DNA of 7,433 nt. It comes from DATATB01 sp036268995. GTDB lineage: Bacteria > Planctomycetota > Planctomycetia > Pirellulales > PNKZ01. A program made the position numbers and the translations under genes. Numbering within the stretch: position 1 is the first letter of the stretch; each line of letters starts with the position of its first letter. Positions 1-5,128 of the stretch are shown here, one piece after another. A model generated the notes under the pieces. It was not told the origin of the DNA. It saw nothing but the letters and a program-made list of their open reading frames with translations, and did not search any database. The stretch lies in assembly GCA_036268995.1 (NCBI GenBank), contig DATATB010000083.1:1-7433 (forward strand). Reading direction: 5' to 3'.

Positions 1-423
1 GATCGCCGACCCTAGGCAGAGCGTGCAGTAGGCGTGAAAAACGACCGCCTGACAGAAGACCAGTACCAGGGCGGCCAGCAGCAGCCCGCACGAAACCAGC
101 CCGGTCGCTAGCGCTTTCCACGGCGCCGTTCGCCACCGCCCTGCCCCGCCCAGCAGTTCGCTGACGGCTTCGGCCAGGTAGGCGATCGCGCCCAGCGACG
201 CGTCGGGAATCGGCAGCAGCCGCGAAATGGCCGACTCCTTTAGGATCCGCCGGCTTCCATCGCCAAAGAACGGCTCAAACACGCCGGCCAGCACGTCGAG
301 CTGGTAGAGCGTCAGGTAGACGGCCAATCCGCACCCGACCAGCGACAGGACCAAAACCGGCCGGCGCCGGCCCGGCCGCGAAGGATCGTCTCGCCAACCC
401 GGTGGAATCTCGCGGTCGTGCAT
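1..423 (-). CDS. Vitamin K epoxide reductase (VKOR) family membrane protein, N-terminal part, cut by the left window edge
   Basis: This reading frame is open from ATG at 423 to the window edge (141 codons), so the C-terminus is missing. VKOR proteins are four- or five-helix membrane oxidoreductases that pass electrons from a thiol partner to a quinone. Bacterial members reoxidise DsbA-like proteins during disulfide formation. Seen here: a polar N-terminus (1-21), a first hydrophobic helix (about 22-42), a loop with FFGDGSRRIL (52-61), Ser64, then PIPDASLGAIAYL (71-83), a hydrophobic helix (about 104-124), and the CTLC pair (Cys133, Cys136), which matches the quinone-side CxxC active site. The loop cysteines found in many VKORs are absent: the position expected for the first is glycine. 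From memory, planctomycete homologues share the PFFGDGS and LPIPDA segments. An AGGTG lies 6 nt upstream of the ATG, and a GTG three codons upstream is an alternative start. It is transcribed divergently from the tRNA. The family call is fairly sure; the redox partner is unknown. Confidence 0.82.
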   Translation of the reverse strand, partial: MHDREIPPGWRDDPSRPGRRRPVLVLSLVGCGLAVYLTLYQLDVLAGVFEPFFGDGSRRILKESAISRLLPIPDASLGAIAYLAEAVSELLGGAGRWRTAPWKALATGLVSCGLLLAALVLVFCQAVVFHAYCTLCLGSAI

Positions 424-666
424 GGCAAACACCTGGGCGTGAATGGTTGTCCGCACGTCCGGCGTGCAGTTTGAATGCCAACCATCGATCCCGTTCTTAC
501 CCGGCACCGCCGCAAGCGTCCGACGGGCTTGTTTTGGGCCATTTTCCTGGTACTGTTATTCACTCGGCCGTCTCGGACGTTTGCGAGTGGCAGCCAAGGC
601 CAAGCCACGCCGGCATTTGCGTTCGTCGGGAAAGCCGAAGCAACCACGCGGCCCCCTGGGCTGTGC
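424..666. other. Non-coding gap between the VKOR gene and tRNA-Phe
   Basis: No convincing gene is seen. Short open frames here give Arg/Pro/Ser-rich translations without recognisable motifs, and several run into the tRNA. The interval must hold the promoters for the leftward VKOR gene and the rightward tRNA. The only hint is a weak extended -10 (TG, one base, TACTGT, 548-556), preceded by a TTG at 529-531. It would leave a leader of about 100 nt before the tRNA, so I do not call it as a promoter. Confidence 0.5.
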
Positions 667-739
<73 letters not shown>

Positions 740-769
740 CTAGACTTTGCAGGTCCCGCTAGAACCCAG

Positions 770-811
770 AAGAGCCCGCGAGCCCCCATGAACCAGGGAT
801 TTCGGGCTCTT
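770..811 (+). terminator. Terminator-like hairpin after tRNA-Phe
   Basis: AAGAGCCCG (770-778) is perfectly complementary to CGGGCTCTT (803-811), a GC-rich 9-bp stem. The 24-nt loop can pair further through its CCC and GGG runs. It lies 30 nt after the tRNA and is followed by only two Ts (811-812) before GCATT, so it is a weak intrinsic terminator at best. It also separates the tRNA from the ribosome binding site of the next gene (835-839), which suggests that gene is transcribed independently. Confidence 0.45.
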
Positions 812-849
812 TGCATTGCCGGCCGGTAAAACTCAGGAGAGTGGCTCGA

Positions 850-1410
850 ATGAAGCCCAACCAGTACCGATCGCTGCTGCTCGCAATGCTCCTTTTATGT
901 AGCGGAGCGTCGTGCCAGCGTGCGAACGACCTTACGCCTGTCCTGCGGGCCGCCGACAAAATCGTGCTTATCGAGGGCCTTCCCCACCCGCTGTATGAAC
1001 GTGAACTACTCACTGCCGAACTCCACGACAAGAAAACTCAGGAGATTCACGGCTACCCGTTCTATCAGGAGCCGTTGGCGTGGAAAGACGACGATGCTCA
1101 GCGAGTAAGCGACATTCTCGGCCACACAGCATTGTCGCCAATGACCAGAGTGGTTGACGGCCATAAGATCGAATCGACAAAAACGTGCGGTGGATTTCAT
1201 CCCGATTACGCTCTGCAAGTCCACCAAGGGACGACCGTCTTCGATATCCTGATTTGTTTTCATTGCCACGAAGTGATGATCGTTGGCCCAGGAGTTGAAT
1301 CGACCTATGACCTCCCGGCGGGCTCCGCCGACAAGCTCATCGACATCCTGAAGCACTACCGGAGCCAGCGACCAAAGCCGGAGCTCGGCGATCATCGTTC
1401 CGGGTACTGA
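850..1410 (+). CDS. Exported hypothetical protein with a CxxCH motif
   Basis: A 186-aa protein that I do not recognise by name. ATG at 850 is chosen because AGGAG (835-839) lies 10 nt upstream. The in-frame TTG at 811 sits inside the terminator hairpin, and the GTG at 841 is too close to the AGGAG. Residues 1-22 form a signal peptide: a basic start, then LLLAMLLL, then GASC with Cys22. Cys22 could be a lipobox cysteine, although Gly at -3 is atypical, so lipoprotein or plain secretion are both possible. The mature part has KTCGGFHPDY (111-120) and ICFHCHEV (135-142), that is Cys113 plus a C136-x-x-C139-H140 motif, and ends in an amphipathic helix (about 158-172) with a charged tail. CxxCH is the c-type haem attachment signature. 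One motif near the C-terminus of a protein that does not otherwise resemble cytochrome c could equally be a metal site or a disulfide. Codon use is less GC-biased than in its neighbours. Confidence 0.78.
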   Translation: MKPNQYRSLLLAMLLLCSGASCQRANDLTPVLRAADKIVLIEGLPHPLYERELLTAELHDKKTQEIHGYPFYQEPLAWKDDDAQRVSDILGHTALSPMTRVVDGHKIESTKTCGGFHPDYALQVHQGTTVFDILICFHCHEVMIVGPGVESTYDLPAGSADKLIDILKHYRSQRPKPELGDHRSGY

Positions 1411-1712
1411 CGATCCGGGCCACACTTGACGCGACGATCGGCGCGACTGATTATGGTCCAAGATTGCCACGGCCTGGTGCCGCCCTTAAAGCACTGTTTT
1501 TGCATCTCAACTTGCTCATCGCGGTCGCCGCCCGGCCACGAGTTCCCATTTGTGCCCAGTGGATGTTGGTGCTTATCGTACGGCGCCTTCGCAGACGTTT
1601 CGCATTTGTCAGCAGATTTCAGGTCGGTCTTTGAACTGCGTTGCCATGACTGGACTCACTGCTGTTCGTGCCGCAAATGGGACGTGTGTAAACCGGGTGG
1701 AGCAATCGGCTG
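1411..1712. other. Non-coding gap of about 300 bp
   Basis: No gene is supported. The open frames here translate to Cys/Ser/Arg-rich strings without family features and lack the G/C-rich third positions of neighbouring genes. The stretch is slightly less GC-rich than the genes around it. It holds one promoter-like pair (1426-1454) and an in-frame TAA (1689-1691) that closes the frame upstream of the following small gene. Confidence 0.5.
1426..1454 (+). promoter_or_regulatory. Candidate sigma-70-type promoter
   Basis: TTGACG (1426-1431; five of six matches to TTGACA) is followed after exactly 17 bases by GATTAT (1449-1454; four of six matches to TATAAT). Transcription would begin near 1461, about 250 nt upstream of the small gene at 1713. 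That would mean either a long leader or an independent small RNA. The call rests on consensus matching only. Confidence 0.35.
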
Positions 1713-2006
1713 GTGAAAGCTTACGACGCGGCGCTCGAGCCAGGCATCTGCTCGCCCGCCGACCTCTCGCTCGCCCAACGTGGCCTCGCCCACGACCGGC
1801 TCGCACTGGCAAGATTTTGCCATGACCGCTCCGCGGCGCAACTGGCACGCGCCGAGCTGCTGATCGCCGCCACCACGCTGCACGCGCGGGTCCGTACGTT
1901 CCGGCATAATCGGTCCCACGGCGGCAGTGATTGGGACCTGGCTTATGTCGACTGTGCCCAGGCCCTGGCCGAACTGCAAATCTGGTCGCCGAGCGATGAA
2001 ATGTAA
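1713..2006 (+). CDS. Small hypothetical protein, GTG start
   Basis: A 97-aa frame that I do not recognise. It is probably real because about three quarters of its codons end in G or C, as in neighbouring genes, and because GGAG (1699-1702) lies 10 nt before the GTG. An in-frame TAA at 1689-1691 rules out a much longer version, and the only in-frame ATG is the last codon before the stop. The product looks mostly helical: residues 17-37 and 41-60 are Ala/Leu/Arg-rich amphipathic stretches, followed by a His/Arg segment and an acidic helix (73-90). It has no signal peptide or membrane segment, so a cytoplasmic location is likely. It could also be the remnant of a larger gene. Its stop is 14 nt before the inverted repeat at 2021. 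Confidence 0.5.
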   Translation: MKAYDAALEPGICSPADLSLAQRGLAHDRLALARFCHDRSAAQLARAELLIAATTLHARVRTFRHNRSHGGSDWDLAYVDCAQALAELQIWSPSDEM

Positions 2007-2020
2007 GGTTTAATAGCGAA

Positions 2021-2076
2021 TTGTCAGTGGTCAGTGCTGCATAGCCGCTTGCGAACGGACAACTGACCACTGACAA
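2021..2076. repeat. Perfect 15-bp inverted repeat with tandem heptamers
   Basis: TTGTCAGTGGTCAGT (2021-2035) and ACTGACCACTGACAA (2062-2076) are exact reverse complements around a 26-nt loop. The left arm runs into two exact copies of GTCAGTG (2023-2029, 2030-2036). AACGGAC occurs at 2054-2060 and again at 2075-2081, bracketing most of the right arm. It lies between the small gene's stop and the esterase ribosome binding site. It could end transcription of the former, but no T-run follows, so a dispersed intergenic repeat is the better reading. Confidence 0.8.
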
Positions 2077-2106
2077 CGGACTCTTCTTCTAATAGGAATT
2101 CTCGCG

Positions 2107-3015
2107 ATGTCACTCGCTACCGCCCCTGTCCTGCTCGCCGGTTTGTTGACGTGTTCGGTCGCCTTTGCCGCCGACGCCAACGGGCCGCAGCAGACGGTTG
2201 CGATCTGGCCGGACCAGGCGCCCGGCGAAAAGGGCGATATCGGGCCGGAGAGGGAACAGCCGCCGAAGCAGCCGACCGATACGACGATCCGCATCACCGA
2301 CGTCACGCAGCCGACGCTCACCATCTTTCGCCCCAAGCCGGAAACCGACACCGGCGCGGCGGTCATCATTTTTCCCGGCGGCGGCTACAGCATCCTGGCC
2401 TTCAACAAGGAAGGCACCGAAGTGGCCCAGTGGCTGAACACGCTCGGCGTGACCGGCATGGTGCTCAAGTACCGCGTCCCGGTGCGCAAGGGCCTCGAGA
2501 AATACGCCGCGCCATTGCAGGACGCCCAGCGGGCGGTGGGACTCGTGCGGAATCGGGCCAGCGAGTGGGGGCTCGATCCCAAACGTATCGGCGTGCTCGG
2601 CTTTTCCGCCGGCGGGCATCTGGCCGCCACGCTCAGCAACAATTTTGATAAACGAACGTACTCTCTGGCCGACGACGCCGACCGCACGAGCTGCCGGCCG
2701 GATTTTACGCTGTTGCTCTACCCGGCCTACCTGGTGCTGCCCAAACAATTGGACAAGCTTGCGCCGGAACTCAAAGTCACCGGCAACACGCCGACCACCT
2801 TCATGGCGATGACCGAGGACGACGGCATTCACGTCGAGTGCTGCCTGGCGTATTACCTGGCGCTCAAGCAGAACAAGGTTCCGGCCGAGATGCACCTGTA
2901 TCCCGCCGGCGGACACGGCTACGGCCTGCGCCCCTCGGAATATCTCGTCTCGACCTGGCCCCAACGGGCCGAACAATGGCTGCGCTCGCGCGGCTTGCTC
3001 GAGCGCGCCAAGTAG
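2107..3015 (+). CDS. Exported alpha/beta-hydrolase, acetyl-esterase/xylan-esterase-like
   Basis: A 302-aa serine hydrolase that probably removes acetyl or other acyl groups from sugars or polysaccharides outside the cytoplasm. ATG at 2107 has AGGAA (2094-2098) 8 nt upstream. Residues 1-21 are a signal peptide with a likely AFA/AD cleavage. The alpha/beta-hydrolase core starts near residue 84. FPGGGY (89-94) is the oxyanion-hole segment, corresponding to the family's HGGG with Pro for His. GFSAGG (165-170) is the nucleophile elbow with Ser167. EDD (237-239) supplies the acid, probably Asp238, and GGHGYGL (268-274) supplies His270. The full triad and normal length suggest an active enzyme. Closest relatives in memory are the planctomycete proteins annotated as acetylxylan esterase or BD-FAE-like. 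Substrate cannot be read from the sequence. It stands alone on its strand and converges on the MFS gene. Confidence 0.9.
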   Translation: MSLATAPVLLAGLLTCSVAFAADANGPQQTVAIWPDQAPGEKGDIGPEREQPPKQPTDTTIRITDVTQPTLTIFRPKPETDTGAAVIIFPGGGYSILAFNKEGTEVAQWLNTLGVTGMVLKYRVPVRKGLEKYAAPLQDAQRAVGLVRNRASEWGLDPKRIGVLGFSAGGHLAATLSNNFDKRTYSLADDADRTSCRPDFTLLLYPAYLVLPKQLDKLAPELKVTGNTPTTFMAMTEDDGIHVECCLAYYLALKQNKVPAEMHLYPAGGHGYGLRPSEYLVSTWPQRAEQWLRSRGLLERAK

Positions 3016-3025
3016 ACCGCGTAAA

Positions 3026-3136
3026 GTAGCAGGCATACTCCGTATGCCGTCGCTGTGATTCGAAAGACGGGCCGCTCAAACGACAACGCGACCGCAATCT
3101 GGCTCGATGCTACGGCACACGGCGTGTGCCTGCTAC
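3026..3136. repeat. REPIN-like doublet: two inverted GTAG-headed hairpins between convergent genes
   Basis: The left unit (3026-3050) starts GTAGCAGGCATAC and folds as GGCATAC/GTATGCC around TCC. The right unit (3112-3136), read on the minus strand, starts GTAGCAGGCACAC and folds as GGCACAC/GTGTGCC around a 3-nt loop. The 25-nt units match at 22 positions in inverted orientation, 61 nt apart. Two of the three differences are the two sides of one stem pair (T-A versus C-G), so both hairpins stay perfect; the third is in the loop. A 5' GTAG next to a small palindrome, doubled head to head, is the layout of REP/REPIN elements mobilised by RAYT transposases. It fills the space between the esterase stop (3015) and the MFS stop (3138) and could also terminate both transcripts. 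Confidence 0.75.
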
Positions 3137-3137
3137 G

Positions 3138-4421
3138 TTACGCGCAGGTTTCGCTCGGGGCCCAGGCCGGCTTGCGCAACAATCCGTGCGGAATCATCAG
3201 CAGCGCGGCGGCCGGCAGGGCCAGCAGGCCCATCATGGCCAGCACCGCGCGGGGCGAGTAGCTGCGTAGCAGGCAGGCGATGACCATGGCCGAGCCGAGC
3301 TGTGCGGCGGCCACCAGAAAATTGATGGCCGACGAGGCCGTGGCCCGTTGCGATGAGGCGAGCAACTGGTGCTGAAAGTGATCGGCCACGGTGTACAACG
3401 CCCGGCTGCACGTGCGCACCAGCAGGTATGTGGCGACCAATTGCCCTTGCCGGTTGCCGGTACACAGCGACGCGGCCAGCAGCGCGAGCGTGGCGATCGC
3501 CGTCGTCAGCAGGCTTTTGGGCGAATACCGCTCAAGCAGCATGACCGCCGCCAGCGGAGCCACGGCACCCAAACCGTTGGCCGCCAGTTCCAGGGCGGCG
3601 AAGCCGTGCGTGCCGACCCTCGAGCAGGCCAGGGCCAATTGAAAGACCTCGGTGGACAAACCCAACGCCGCCGCCAGCCAGACCAGCGCCAAGGTCAGCG
3701 ACCACAGCTCGGGATGACTCCACAGCATGGCGGAGCCCCCCTGCTCCGGGATCGGTGCCGACACGGTGGCCGCCGAAATTGGCTGCGAACTCGTCAACCT
3801 TTCCTCGGGCACGTGCAACAGAACGACGGCCGCCACGATCTCGCCCAAGCCGGTAACCACCGAGAACAGCCGGATATCAACCCGGGCCGCCAACACCAAA
3901 ACGGCGAGGCTGGCCAGCAGGCCGCCGCTGGACGCCCAAAACCGGTCGCGGCCGAAATAGCTGCTGACCAGGTCCGCGCGGCCGCCTGCCCGCAACCCAT
4001 CGACAGCCCAGGCTTCTTGCGTGCCGGAAATCAGGGCCGAGCCGGCCCCGAACATCGCGAAGGCGGCAGCCATGGCCGGCGGACGTGCGGCGTGCGGCAG
4101 CAAACTGGCGGCCGGAGCCAGCAGCCAGCCCAGCACCACGATCAAATGTCCGGCCACGACCGTCGGCTTGCGGCCATAGCGGTCGGCCCAAACTCCGCCG
4201 GGAACTTCCAACACGAGCGAAGCAAACTGTTCGATGGCCAGCATCATGGCCGAGCCCGCCACGCCCAAACAGCCGACGGCCAGCCACATTTTGAAGGGCA
4301 TCGCCAGGTTCGTCGCTTCGGCCAAAAAGCTGGCCAGATAGAAGCGGCGGAGAAACGTGCGCTGGGGGCTGGCTGGACCGGGCCTTGTTGAACGGGGGCT
4401 GTCTGCAACAGTGGAGCACAT
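3138..4421 (-). CDS. Major facilitator superfamily (MFS) transporter
   Basis: A 427-aa inner-membrane secondary transporter. About twelve hydrophobic segments alternate with short loops, with a longer polar central loop (about residues 205-235) between the halves, as expected for MFS. GGVWADRYGRK (75-85) is MFS motif A between helices 2 and 3. SGTQEAWAVDGL (132-143) resembles the SGT-x-x-A-x-x-x-D segment seen in helix 5 of many drug or small-molecule efflux members. The cargo is unknown. The start is uncertain: ATG at 4421 leaves about 24 polar residues before helix 1 but has only a weak GGTGCAG upstream. The in-frame ATG at 4505 would add 28 residues, has no ribosome binding site and directly follows an in-frame TAG. 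The TAA stop is one base from the right REPIN arm. It is divergent from the 112-aa membrane protein gene, with no obvious operon partner. Confidence 0.88.
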   Translation of the reverse strand: MCSTVADSPRSTRPGPASPQRTFLRRFYLASFLAEATNLAMPFKMWLAVGCLGVAGSAMMLAIEQFASLVLEVPGGVWADRYGRKPTVVAGHLIVVLGWLLAPAASLLPHAARPPAMAAAFAMFGAGSALISGTQEAWAVDGLRAGGRADLVSSYFGRDRFWASSGGLLASLAVLVLAARVDIRLFSVVTGLGEIVAAVVLLHVPEERLTSSQPISAATVSAPIPEQGGSAMLWSHPELWSLTLALVWLAAALGLSTEVFQLALACSRVGTHGFAALELAANGLGAVAPLAAVMLLERYSPKSLLTTAIATLALLAASLCTGNRQGQLVATYLLVRTCSRALYTVADHFQHQLLASSQRATASSAINFLVAAAQLGSAMVIACLLRSYSPRAVLAMMGLLALPAAALLMIPHGLLRKPAWAPSETCA

Positions 4422-4712
4422 CGTGGCACTGCACCGAAACGAGGCATCATACGCCGAGCGGGCTGGTGCCGAAATCAGCTTCGCCCGCCCGACGTCCGCC
4501 CCCATCTATTACGCGGCCGCCACAGCCAAAGATCGCCCTGCCCTGTCCCCGGCGCCCTGCCCTCGCGTTAAAAGTCCGACATGCAGCGTCGGGATGCAGC
4601 GGCGAGGCTGGTTCTGCGAATCGATCATCGGGGCGACTGGCATTTGTGCGGTGATTTGATACCGTCAAGGAGAGTTCGGTTCCGCGTTATCTCCTGCCAG
4701 AGAGGTGCCGCT
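4422..4712. other. Divergent intergenic region between the MFS and glycine-zipper genes
   Basis: About 290 bp with no supported gene. It must carry both divergent promoters, but I find no good -35/-10 pair on either strand. A near-tandem repetition of ATGCAGCG occurs around 4579-4600, and an AGGAGAG near 4669 has no start codon at a suitable distance. Longer starts of either flanking gene would extend into it, but neither has a ribosome binding site. Confidence 0.4.
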
Positions 4713-5051
4713 ATGAGCAACCCGTACGAATCGCCAGTCACGCTGATTTCGCCACCCGCCGAGACCGGCAATCCCATTACCGAGGGGACGATTTTTAAAT
4801 GCTGGTTGATCTTCTTCTTGATGGCGACGGTGCTCGGCTTTTTTGCCGGAATAGTGATCGGCGTTGTCTTCGGGGGCGTAATGGGGGCCATGGGTGGCAA
4901 TGTCGCACAGATTCAACGCTGGAGCACCGTGCTGGGATTTTTCGTCGGCATTCCCGTCTCATACATTTGCTTCCGATCCTGCGTCAACCGCTTCGTCATC
5001 GCACCGTTGCTGGCCTCCGCCCGCGTCCGCAAGCTCGAAGTGCCGCAATGA
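4713..5051 (+). CDS. Small membrane protein with MSNPYESP N-terminus and a glycine zipper
   Basis: A 112-aa protein of unknown function. ATG at 4713 is supported by GAGG (4702-4705) 7 nt upstream and by the opening MSNPYESP, an N-terminus common on planctomycete small membrane proteins. A longer in-frame start near 4581 adds an Arg-rich stretch and lacks support. Residues 1-27 are polar and probably cytoplasmic. Hydrophobic segment one (about 29-60) carries glycines at 42, 46, 50, 54, 58 and 62, an unbroken GxxxG series that favours tight helix packing or oligomerisation. Segment two (about 72-90) contains VLGFFVGI (73-80), nearly repeating VLGFFAGI of segment one (40-47). The tail after residue 90 is basic. 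No enzymatic motif is visible. Glycine zippers occur in pore-forming and scaffold proteins, but no function should be assigned from this alone. Confidence 0.8.
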   Translation: MSNPYESPVTLISPPAETGNPITEGTIFKCWLIFFLMATVLGFFAGIVIGVVFGGVMGAMGGNVAQIQRWSTVLGFFVGIPVSYICFRSCVNRFVIAPLLASARVRKLEVPQ

Positions 5052-5128
5052 CTCGCTGCAGGCAGCAAAGGACCAAAGGTCAGGCGTGCCGCGCATGAGG
5101 GATGACGCGCACGACTAAATGACGCGCG

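Noticed and set aside
811..849. TTG-initiated N-terminal extension of the CxxCH protein
   Set aside because: The TTG lies inside the tRNA terminator hairpin, has no ribosome binding site, and would bury the signal peptide behind 13 extra residues. ATG at 850 has AGGAG at a good distance.
1544..1682. TCCCATTTG and CAAATGGGA, a 9-bp inverted match 121 bp apart
   Set aside because: It is short, widely spaced and without supporting structure, so chance is a sufficient explanation.
2110..3036. Long open frame on the minus strand antisense to the esterase gene (about 308 codons)
   Set aside because: It mirrors the esterase frame, which has a signal peptide, catalytic triad motifs and a ribosome binding site. 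The antisense product is Arg/Gly/His-rich without family features, as expected in high-GC DNA.
3369..4391. Long plus-strand open frame antisense to the MFS gene (about 340 codons)
   Set aside because: Its product is Gln/Arg/Gly-rich and polar with no recognisable domain. The opposite strand encodes a clear multi-helix transporter with motif A.
5052..5128. Small repeats (ATGACGCGC at 5102-5110 and 5119-5127, GACC/GGTC hairpin) between two convergent genes
   Set aside because: Stems of four pairs and a 9-bp direct repeat in GC-rich DNA, with no T-run, are too weak to call a terminator or element.
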